The notes under the pieces were generated by a model, which was not told the DNA's origin, ran no database searches, and saw nothing but the letters and a program-made list of their open reading frames with translations. A DNA stretch of 64,000 nucleotides from Burkholderia sp. Bp8992 (GTDB taxonomy: Bacteria; Pseudomonadota; Gammaproteobacteria; Burkholderiales; Burkholderiaceae), in the NCBI RefSeq assembly GCF_003853705.1, contig NZ_QTQI01000006.1, positions 236,832 to 300,831 on the forward strand, read 5' to 3'. The translations under genes and the position numbers were made by a program. This document shows, in pieces, positions 57,287 through 64,000 of this stretch. Position 1 is the stretch's first letter, and each line of letters opens with the position of its first letter.

Positions 57287-57318
57287 GCGCGCCGGCTTCG
57301 TCCGGCGCGCCCTTTTTT
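57287..57318 (+). terminator. Terminator of aceA
   Basis: A 9-bp G/C stem (57287-57295 with 57302-57310), loop CTTCGT, then CC and six T (57313-57318), about 140 bp past the aceA stop. The A/T asymmetry favours the plus strand. Confidence 0.85.
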
Positions 57319-57353
57319 GCGACGCTGCCCGCGCGGCCACGGGCGGCGACGCC

Positions 57354-57788
57354 CTACCGATAAACGATCACCGGAATTTTCGTATGGGTCAGCACGCGCT
57401 GCGTCTCGCTGCCGATCAGCAGGCTGCCGAGCCCGCGGCGTCCGTGGGACGCCATGAAGATCACGTCGCAGCCGCCGCGTTCGGCCGCCTCGATGATGCC
57501 GAGATACGGCGACGGGTGGACGCTCGTCCACGTGTCGCAGGCGACGCCGGCCGCCTGCGCGGCGGCCTCCACCTCGTCGAGGTGCGCACGCGCCTCGCGC
57601 TCGCTGCGCGCGCGGAAATCGGCGGGCGGCTCGATGATCACTTCGGAAAACGGCGAGTACGGATACTGCGGCAGGCACGCGTAGGCTGTCACGCGCGCGC
57701 CGACCGCGCGTGCCAGGTCGATCGCGCCGTCGATCGCCTTGCGCGACAGTTCGGAACCGTCGGTTGGAACGAGGATGTGCCGGAACAT
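57354..57788 (-). CDS. universal stress protein, UspA family (ATP-binding type)
   Basis: A 144-residue protein with MFRHILVPTDGSELSRKAIDGAIDLA and the C-terminal ATP-binding motif G-x2-G-x9-G-S (SHGRRGLGSLLIGSETQ). Such proteins respond to stress and energy state. It is convergent with aceA and the next gene upstream is LysR. Whether its expression is tied to glyoxylate metabolism is unknown. Confidence 0.93.
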   Translation of the reverse strand: MFRHILVPTDGSELSRKAIDGAIDLARAVGARVTAYACLPQYPYSPFSEVIIEPPADFRARSEREARAHLDEVEAAAQAAGVACDTWTSVHPSPYLGIIEAAERGGCDVIFMASHGRRGLGSLLIGSETQRVLTHTKIPVIVYR

Positions 57789-57917
57789 CGCGCCCTCCTT
57801 CGTCTATCGCACGCCGCACGCAACGATCCCTTCCGGACCGGCCGCGACGCGCCGGACATGCCTCCTACGAGTGTAGTGCGTGAAATCGCCCGACCGGCAC
57901 CGGCAGCGGGTTCGCCC

Positions 57918-58853
57918 TCATATCGGAAACGCGCGGGCGCGCGCCGCCTGCTCGCCCCAATAGCCGGGCTGCTCGTACGTGTGCTTCAGGTAGTCGAGAA
58001 ACAGGCGCACGCGCAGCGGCAGGTGCCGGCGCTGCGGAAACACCGCGTGGATGCCGATCGGCGGTGCCTCGAAGGCATCGAGCACGCTGACGAGCCGGCC
58101 GCCCGCGATGTCCTCGCCGACCTCCCACCACGAGCGCCATGCCAGGCCGTAGCCTTCGAGGCACCACTCGTGCAGCACCGCGCCGTCCGAGCATTCCATC
58201 GTGCCGTTCACGCGGATCGACACGACCCGGCCGTCCTCCTGGAACGCCCAGCCGCGCTGCTGGTTCGCGTTCGCCGCAAGCGCGAGGCAGTTGTGCCGCG
58301 CCAGCTCCGCGAGCGTGGCCGGCGTGCCGCGCCGCGCCAGATAGGCGGGCGACGCGACGCACACGCGGCGGTTCTCGCCGAGCTTCAGCGACACGAGCGA
58401 CGAATCGGGCAGCTCGCCGAGCCGCACCGCGCAATCGAACCCCTCGTTGACGAGATCGACCATCCGGTCGGACAGATCGAGCGTGACCGACACGTCCGGG
58501 TGCCCGCCGCTGAATTCGGGCACGAGCGGCGCGACATGCCGCCGGCCGAAGCCGGCCGGCGCGGAAATCCGCAGGTGGCCGCTCGCCTTGACGCCGCCGG
58601 CGGACACGCTCGCCTCCGCGTTCTGCATGTCGTTGATGATCCGCTGGCAATCCTCGAGGAACGCCGAACCTTCGAATGTCAGCGTGAGCTTGCGCGTCGT
58701 GCGCACCAGCAGCTTCACGCCGAGCCGCTCCTCGAGCGCGTCGAGGCGGCGGCCGATGATCGCCGGCGCGACGCCTTCCGCGTGCGCGGCCGCCGACAGG
58801 CTGCCCTTCGCCGCGACCGCGGCGAACGTTTCGATCTGCTTGAACCGGTCCAT
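57918..58853 (-). CDS. LysR-family transcriptional regulator
   Basis: A 311-residue regulator. The N-terminal winged helix-turn-helix (about 1-60, FKQIETFAAVAAKGSLSAAA and GRRLDALEERLGVKLLVRTTR) is followed by a substrate-binding domain (about 90-300) of the periplasmic-binding type. I prefer ATG 58853 (MDRFKQIETF) over 58871. It is divergent from the haloacid dehalogenase, 153 bp apart, so it may regulate that gene and perhaps aceB; this is an inference. Confidence 0.92.
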   Translation of the reverse strand: MDRFKQIETFAAVAAKGSLSAAAHAEGVAPAIIGRRLDALEERLGVKLLVRTTRKLTLTFEGSAFLEDCQRIINDMQNAEASVSAGGVKASGHLRISAPAGFGRRHVAPLVPEFSGGHPDVSVTLDLSDRMVDLVNEGFDCAVRLGELPDSSLVSLKLGENRRVCVASPAYLARRGTPATLAELARHNCLALAANANQQRGWAFQEDGRVVSIRVNGTMECSDGAVLHEWCLEGYGLAWRSWWEVGEDIAGGRLVSVLDAFEAPPIGIHAVFPQRRHLPLRVRLFLDYLKHTYEQPGYWGEQAARARAFPI

Positions 58854-59006
58854 GAGTCGCAAGGACGGCACGGCCGCCCTTCAAATCGCTTAAAGCGCCA
58901 AGATTAGGTATATGAAAGTAAAAGATCAAGTGATGAATAGCGTCTTTTTTAGTGAATACGATCACGAATAGAATCGATCCGACCTCTGAAACTGGAGCGC
59001 AAGGCT
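58854..59006. promoter_or_regulatory. LysR/dehalogenase intergenic region
   Basis: A 153-bp AT-rich gap. It holds three direct copies of [C/T]GAATA, at 58934, 58953 and 58965, and an overlapping ATCACGAATAG. A clear T-N11-A LysR box was not found. Confidence 0.4.
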
Positions 59007-59768
59007 ATGTCGGCCACAACGACACTCTCCTCTCCCGACGCAATCCTCTTCGACGCATTCGGCACGTTGTTCGACGTGCGTGCGGTGCTGGCCGCGGCGG
59101 AGCAGATATTTCCCGGACACGGGGAACGGTTGTCGCAGCTGTGGCGACGCAAGCAGATCGAATACTCGCAACTGCGCACGCTCGCCGATCCGGCCGGCGC
59201 GCGCTATCGCCCGTTCCGGGACATCACGCTCGACGCGCTGCGGTTCGCCGCGCGCCGGCTCGGGCTCGCGCTGAACAGCGCGGCCGAAAAGCGGCTGATG
59301 GACGAATACGCGTGCCTGTCCACCTATCCCGACACCGTGCCCGCGCTGCGCAAGCTGCGTGCGCTCGAACCGCGCCCGCCGCTCGGGATCCTGTCGAACG
59401 GCACGCCGCAGATGCTCGACATCGCAATCAAGAGCGCCGGCATGTCCGGGCTGTTCGATCGCGTGCTGTCGGCCGACACCGTGCGTGCCTACAAGCCGAG
59501 CCCGGCCGCCTACGCGCTCGGCACCGCCGCGTTCGGGTCGAACCCGCGCGGCATCGTGTTCGTGTCGTCGAACGCGTGGGACGTCGCCGGTGCCGTCTGG
59601 TTCGGCTACACGACGTTCTGGCTCAATCGCACGGGCGCGCCCGCCGAGGAACTCGGCGCGCCGCCCGACGGCACGGGCACCGGCATGGCCGACCTGCTCG
59701 ACTTCCTCGCCACCCCGGCTCCGTCCGGCAAGCCCGCAAACCGCACGCGCCCCGGCCCGGGTGCATGA
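59007..59768 (+). CDS. L-2-haloacid dehalogenase (type II, HAD superfamily)
   Basis: A 253-residue hydrolase. The nucleophile is Asp16 in ILFDAFGTLFD. The residues that distinguish L-2-haloacid dehalogenase from other HAD enzymes are all there: LWRRKQIEYSQLR (the Arg binding the carboxylate), ILSNGTPQML, VRAYKPSPAAY, and VFVSSNAWDVAGA. A haloacid such as monochloroacetate would give glycolate, which can be oxidised to glyoxylate for the neighbouring malate synthase. Substrate and physiological role are inference. It is followed by aceB after 65 bp. Confidence 0.9.
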   Translation: MSATTTLSSPDAILFDAFGTLFDVRAVLAAAEQIFPGHGERLSQLWRRKQIEYSQLRTLADPAGARYRPFRDITLDALRFAARRLGLALNSAAEKRLMDEYACLSTYPDTVPALRKLRALEPRPPLGILSNGTPQMLDIAIKSAGMSGLFDRVLSADTVRAYKPSPAAYALGTAAFGSNPRGIVFVSSNAWDVAGAVWFGYTTFWLNRTGAPAEELGAPPDGTGTGMADLLDFLATPAPSGKPANRTRPGPGA

Positions 59769-59833
59769 CGCTCGCAGCTGCCGCCTTCCCCCTTCACCGA
59801 AACCGCAACTGACCGACCAAGGAGATGAGACTC

Positions 59834-61426
<1,593 letters not shown>

Positions 61427-61500
61427 CGACGCGGCACGCAGCGACCGGCGGCCGGCGACCTCGCATGCCACGCTGCCCGTCGCATGCGCTGGCCACATGA

Positions 61501-61533
61501 AAATAGCGCCCCTTGCGGGGCGCTATTTCTTTT
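61501..61533 (+). terminator. Terminator of aceB
   Basis: A perfect 12-bp stem (61501-61512 with 61517-61528) with a TTGC loop and a T-rich tail (TTTCTTTT), 75 bp past aceB. It may also act on the convergent gene on the minus strand. Confidence 0.93.
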
Positions 61534-61561
61534 GACGCGAACCCGGCTGCTGCCGGGACGT

Positions 61562-61978
61562 TCAGGCGGCTTCCTGCTCGCGCCGGTGCTGGACCCAGTC
61601 ACCCGACGCGATGCGCGGACGCCCGGCTATCGCATGTGCGGCGATCGGGTAATACAGGCACGCGTACTGCCGGCCGCCGAGCTCGACGGTCACCTCTTCC
61701 GGCTTGAACAGCGAGTCGACGCCCGGATAGACGCGCTCGATCTCGTCGAGCACGGGGACGAGCCGCTCGTCGACTTCGTAGACGTCGCCCCAGACCAGCG
61801 ACCGGCTGGCCGCCGTCCCGGCGATCATCCCCGGATACGTACCGAAATCGTACAGCTCGCCCGGCAGCGCGGCCGCGCCGAGCAGCGTCGGCGTCGCGAT
61901 GCCGTGTCGTGCGGCCGCATGGCCGATGTCGTTGGCCTGTCCGGCTCGCAAGGTGCCGTAGACGAATACGTAGCGCAT
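61562..61978 (-). CDS. gamma-glutamylcyclotransferase-like protein (YtfP/AIG2 type)
   Basis: A 138-residue protein with the GGCT fold: YVFVYGTLRAGQAN at the N-terminus (the YGTLR substrate loop) and an acidic residue in VPVLDEIERVYPG at the place of the catalytic Glu of the family. Members convert gamma-glutamyl compounds to 5-oxoproline, but many YtfP-type proteins have uncharacterised substrates. It is divergent from the AraC gene. Confidence 0.85.
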   Translation of the reverse strand: MRYVFVYGTLRAGQANDIGHAAARHGIATPTLLGAAALPGELYDFGTYPGMIAGTAASRSLVWGDVYEVDERLVPVLDEIERVYPGVDSLFKPEEVTVELGGRQYACLYYPIAAHAIAGRPRIASGDWVQHRREQEAA

Positions 61979-62233
61979 CGTGGTTCTCCTCTTCGATTTG
62001 TGATTGCCGTGTTCGTGCGCGATTCACATGAAAATGCGCCTGCATCGATAGACCACGATACCGGCCCGATGGTTCGAACCCGCCGGCGCGCGGCCGCGGG
62101 CCGCCGTCCGGAAATCGCCGGCGCCCATACAAAGTTCATTTGAACACGGCATGATCTCCCGGAAAACCGCCGCATGCGCAAGCGCTGCGCCTTCTAAAAT
62201 AACGGCATCGCCGCCGCGCTGCCCGAACCGCCC

Positions 62234-63112
62234 ATGAATTCGCCCGTCCAAGCCGACGCCTCGAACCCGTACGACGTCATCGACATCCCGCCCGAATTCG
62301 CGCCGACCGCCGTGCATCCGATGCGCGTACGCGCACGGCAGGTCGATGCCGGCCGCCGCATCCCGCTGCACACGCATGCATGGGCGCAGCTCGCGTACGC
62401 GTCGCGCGGCGTGCTGCGCGTCGCGACGACCGGCACGACGTGGATGGTGCCGCCGTCCCGTGCGATCTGGGTGCCGCCGCACGTGACGCACGAGGTCGTG
62501 ATCGTCGAAGAGGCGTATTTGCGCACGCTGTATATCGACGAATCGATCGTGCCGGACGGCCTCGACGCGTGCCGCGTCGTCGAAGTGACCGGGTTGCTGC
62601 GTGAACTGATCGTCGCGCTCGATGCACGCGACCTGAGCGCCGCGCGCGAGCGGCTGCTGTGCGGGCTCGTGCTCGACGAACTGAGTCACGCCGAGCCGTT
62701 GCCGCTCGCTGTCCCGATGCCCGACGAGAAGCGGTTGCGCATGCTGTGCGAATCGGTGCTCGCGCACCCGGCGCATGCGGAGTCGCTCGAACACTGGGCG
62801 AGCGAGGTCGGCGCGAGCACGCGCACGATCTCGCGGCTCTTCAAGCAGGAACTGGGCGTGAGCTTTTCGCAGTGGCGGCAGCAGGCGCTGCTCGCGCGTG
62901 CGATTCCGCTGCTGAACCAGGGGCGCCCGCTGTCGCATATCGCGCGCGAACTCGGCTACCAGAGCCAGAGCGCGTTCTCGGCGATGTTCCGCCGCGCATT
63001 CGGTCAAAGCCCGCGCGCATTCATGTTGCGCGGCTACGAGCATCGCGGCGCGGAAGGCAGCTTCGAGGAAGACGAAACGCCCGACGACGACGTGATCGAC
63101 ACGGGTCGCTGA
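62234..63112 (+). CDS. AraC-family transcriptional regulator
   Basis: A 292-residue regulator with an N-terminal cupin-like ligand domain (about 30-130, with RVRARQVDAGRRIPLHTHA and WMVPPSRAIWVPPHVTHEV) and a C-terminal double helix-turn-helix (about 180-275, with WASEVGASTRTISRLFKQEL and HIARELGYQSQSAFSAMFRR). The HTHAWAQ region suggests metal or ligand contacts of the cupin. Target unknown; the divergent GGCT-like gene and the convergent GNAT gene are the nearest candidates. Confidence 0.92.
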   Translation: MNSPVQADASNPYDVIDIPPEFAPTAVHPMRVRARQVDAGRRIPLHTHAWAQLAYASRGVLRVATTGTTWMVPPSRAIWVPPHVTHEVVIVEEAYLRTLYIDESIVPDGLDACRVVEVTGLLRELIVALDARDLSAARERLLCGLVLDELSHAEPLPLAVPMPDEKRLRMLCESVLAHPAHAESLEHWASEVGASTRTISRLFKQELGVSFSQWRQQALLARAIPLLNQGRPLSHIARELGYQSQSAFSAMFRRAFGQSPRAFMLRGYEHRGAEGSFEEDETPDDDVIDTGR

Positions 63113-63137
63113 CCGCACGCACCGGATCGTCAGGCCT

Positions 63138-63602
63138 TCAGACCGGCCGCACCATGTGGCGGATCGAGCCGAGTTGCGCGAGCCGCGGCCCGGTGACCTG
63201 GTAGCCCATGCGCAGGTAAAGACGCGCGGCGGGATTGTCGACGAACACGCGCAACTGCAGTTCGTGCAGCCCGCGCGCACGTGCCCAGCGATGGGACATG
63301 TCGAGCAGGAAGGTGCCGGCGCCCTGCCCGCGATGGCCGGCCGCGATCTGCACGTCGCGGATGTGCAGCGAATCGCCCTCCTCGGTCACGCGCAGCACGC
63401 CGATGCGCTCGCCGTCGGCCTCGAGGATGAAGTTTTCGGATTCACGCCAGCTCGCATAGAACAGGTCGCTGCGCCACACGAGCCCATGGCGTTTGTAGTA
63501 GCTGCCCATGTTGCCGTGCGTCAGCGCTTCGGCGAACGGGAAGTCGCCGGGCTCCGCGGGCCGGAGCTGATACAGGAGTCGCAGGTCGGTCGGATCGAGC
63601 AT
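63138..63602 (-). CDS. GNAT-family N-acetyltransferase
   Basis: A 154-residue protein starting MLDPTDLRLLYQLRPAE. The acetyl-CoA motif is IRDVQIAAGHRGQGAGTFLL, followed by LHELQLRVFVDNPAARLYLRMGY. Length and layout are typical of a single GNAT domain. The ribosome site of the start at 63602 is poor, and a longer open frame runs upstream into the tRNA region without similarity. Substrate unknown. Confidence 0.85.
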   Translation of the reverse strand: MLDPTDLRLLYQLRPAEPGDFPFAEALTHGNMGSYYKRHGLVWRSDLFYASWRESENFILEADGERIGVLRVTEEGDSLHIRDVQIAAGHRGQGAGTFLLDMSHRWARARGLHELQLRVFVDNPAARLYLRMGYQVTGPRLAQLGSIRHMVRPV

Positions 63603-63688
63603 CACGCAGGGGTCAAGAACGCATCTCGCCACGATAGCGCAGTCGCGTGCGGATGCAATCGCGAATTTCTCGTAGCGGTGAGGTGCTT

Positions 63689-63764
63689 GCGCAATCGACG
63701 ACACAAATGAAAAAGCCCGCACAAGGCGGGCTTTTTCATTTTCTGGCGGAGCGGACGGGACTCG
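63689..63764 (-). repeat. Copy A of the tRNA-Asp 3' end plus terminator
   Basis: 76 bp identical to 63872-63947 except for one base. It includes a complete terminator hairpin (63710-63736) and the last 21 bases of tRNA-Asp with the CCA (63744-63764), then diverges inside the T loop. Confidence 0.93.
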
Positions 63765-63786
63765 CCTACATCCCGCAGGCCGCGGC

Positions 63787-63802
63787 TGCGCGTGCACGCG
63801 CA
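63787..63802. repeat. 16-bp perfect palindrome in the tRNA-Asp repeat region
   Basis: TGCGCGTGCACGCGCA reads the same on both strands, centred at 63794/63795. It lies at the apex of the larger inverted repeat 63746-63851. Confidence 0.8.
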
Positions 63803-63891
63803 TCCCTTCGAGTCCCGCCGGAAGCCGCGCAGGCGGCTTCCTCCGCTCCGCAGTCACGCGCCCGCCAGCGGGCGCAATCGACGACGCAAAT

Positions 63892-63919
63892 GAAAAAGCC
63901 CGCACAAGGCGGGCTTTTT
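63892..63919 (-). terminator. Terminator of tRNA-Asp
   Basis: AAAAAGCCCGC pairs with GCGGGCTTTTT around the loop ACAAG, flanked by A and T runs, next to the tRNA 3' end. An identical copy lies at 63710-63736. Confidence 0.9.
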
Positions 63920-63926
63920 CATTTTC

Positions 63927-64000
63927 TGGCGGAGCGGACGGGACTCGAACCCGCGACCCCCGGCGTGACAGGCCGGTATTCTAACCGACTGAACTACCGC
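63927..64000 (-). tRNA. tRNA-Asp (anticodon GTC), 5' end cut by the window
   Basis: Read on the minus strand, it ends with encoded CCA and an acceptor 3' strand CCGCTCC. The T arm is GCGGGTTCGAGTCCCGT, and the anticodon loop CTGTCAC carries GTC. The sequence starts at GCGGTAGTTCAG at the window end; three bases of the acceptor (expected GGA) lie outside. Cove-like pairing is otherwise complete. Confidence 0.95.

Larger units (their letters stand above)
63603..63926. other. 324-bp gap full of repeats between the GNAT gene and tRNA-Asp
   Basis: It has no gene. It holds two copies of the tRNA-Asp terminator and tRNA tail (63689-63764 and 63872-63947), an inverted partial copy of the tRNA end (63809-63851), a 16-bp perfect palindrome (63787-63802) and two short perfect hairpins (63820-63841 and 63858-63875). 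The last 85 bp before the GNAT start (63603-63688) are plain. Confidence 0.7.

Noticed and set aside
63744-63849. A selenocysteine-like or allo-tRNA gene beside tRNA-Asp
   Set aside because: The minus strand gives a CCA end and a GGAGCGG/CCGCTCC stem, but the T arm is broken by an insertion and there is no anticodon arm. An inverted-repeat remnant explains it better.

Overview
The window is a high-GC betaproteobacterial chromosome segment, almost certainly Burkholderia and most likely the B. cepacia complex. This rests on gene order (rpsB-tsf-pyrH-frr-uppS-cdsA-dxr-rseP-bamA-skp-lpxD-fabZ-lpxA-lpxB-rnhB), on protein sequences that read like Burkholderia orthologues throughout, on strong G/C third-position bias, and on the split arrangement of aceA and aceB. 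No species can be assigned from sequence reading alone. Almost every base is accounted for by ordinary chromosomal genes. There is no prophage, integrase, transposase, CRISPR array, restriction system or other defence gene.

Layout. 1-1.4 kb: an SPFH/NfeD membrane pair (minus), the SPFH gene cut by the window edge. 1.5-5.2 kb: ppsA (minus) divergent from its regulator ppsR (plus). 5.3-20.9 kb: one long minus-strand array. It starts with rpsB and tsf, separated by a hairpin terminator, then pyrH, frr, uppS, cdsA, dxr, rseP, bamA, skp, lpxD, fabZ, lpxA, lpxB, rnhB and a TrmH-type RNA methyltransferase. It joins translation, isoprenoid and phospholipid precursors, lipid A synthesis and outer-membrane protein assembly. 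21.3-26.5 kb (plus): map, glnD and an RluB-type pseudouridine synthase with a tandem-repeat N-terminus. 26.5-35.3 kb (minus): def, ligA, zipA, smc and an EamA transporter. 35.4-41.9 kb (plus): dapC, dapD, an ArsC/Spx-like gene, dapE, prmB and cls.

41.9-53.5 kb: a glutathione peroxidase (minus), an ABC-F ATPase (plus), a small orphan gene, radA and alr (minus), lplT and thiD (plus), and the tightly overlapping tsaB-rimI-udg-DUF1853 operon (minus), then an acyl-CoA-binding protein (plus). 53.6-61.5 kb: an RhlE-type RNA helicase with a long leader, isocitrate lyase aceA, a UspA protein, a LysR regulator divergent from an L-2-haloacid dehalogenase, and malate synthase aceB. 61.5-64 kb: a gamma-glutamylcyclotransferase-like protein, an AraC-type regulator, a GNAT acetyltransferase and tRNA-Asp, which is cut by the window edge three bases short of its 5' end.

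The most unusual structures are non-coding. A 289-bp element at 37921-38209 sits inside the dap cluster. It has perfect 31-bp terminal inverted repeats enclosing two 99-nt hairpin arms and a 29-nt central stem, so the five pieces tile it exactly as a predicted cloverleaf. Beside tRNA-Asp, the 3' end of the tRNA plus its terminator is duplicated 183 bp away, and the space between holds an inverted partial third copy split by a perfect hairpin.
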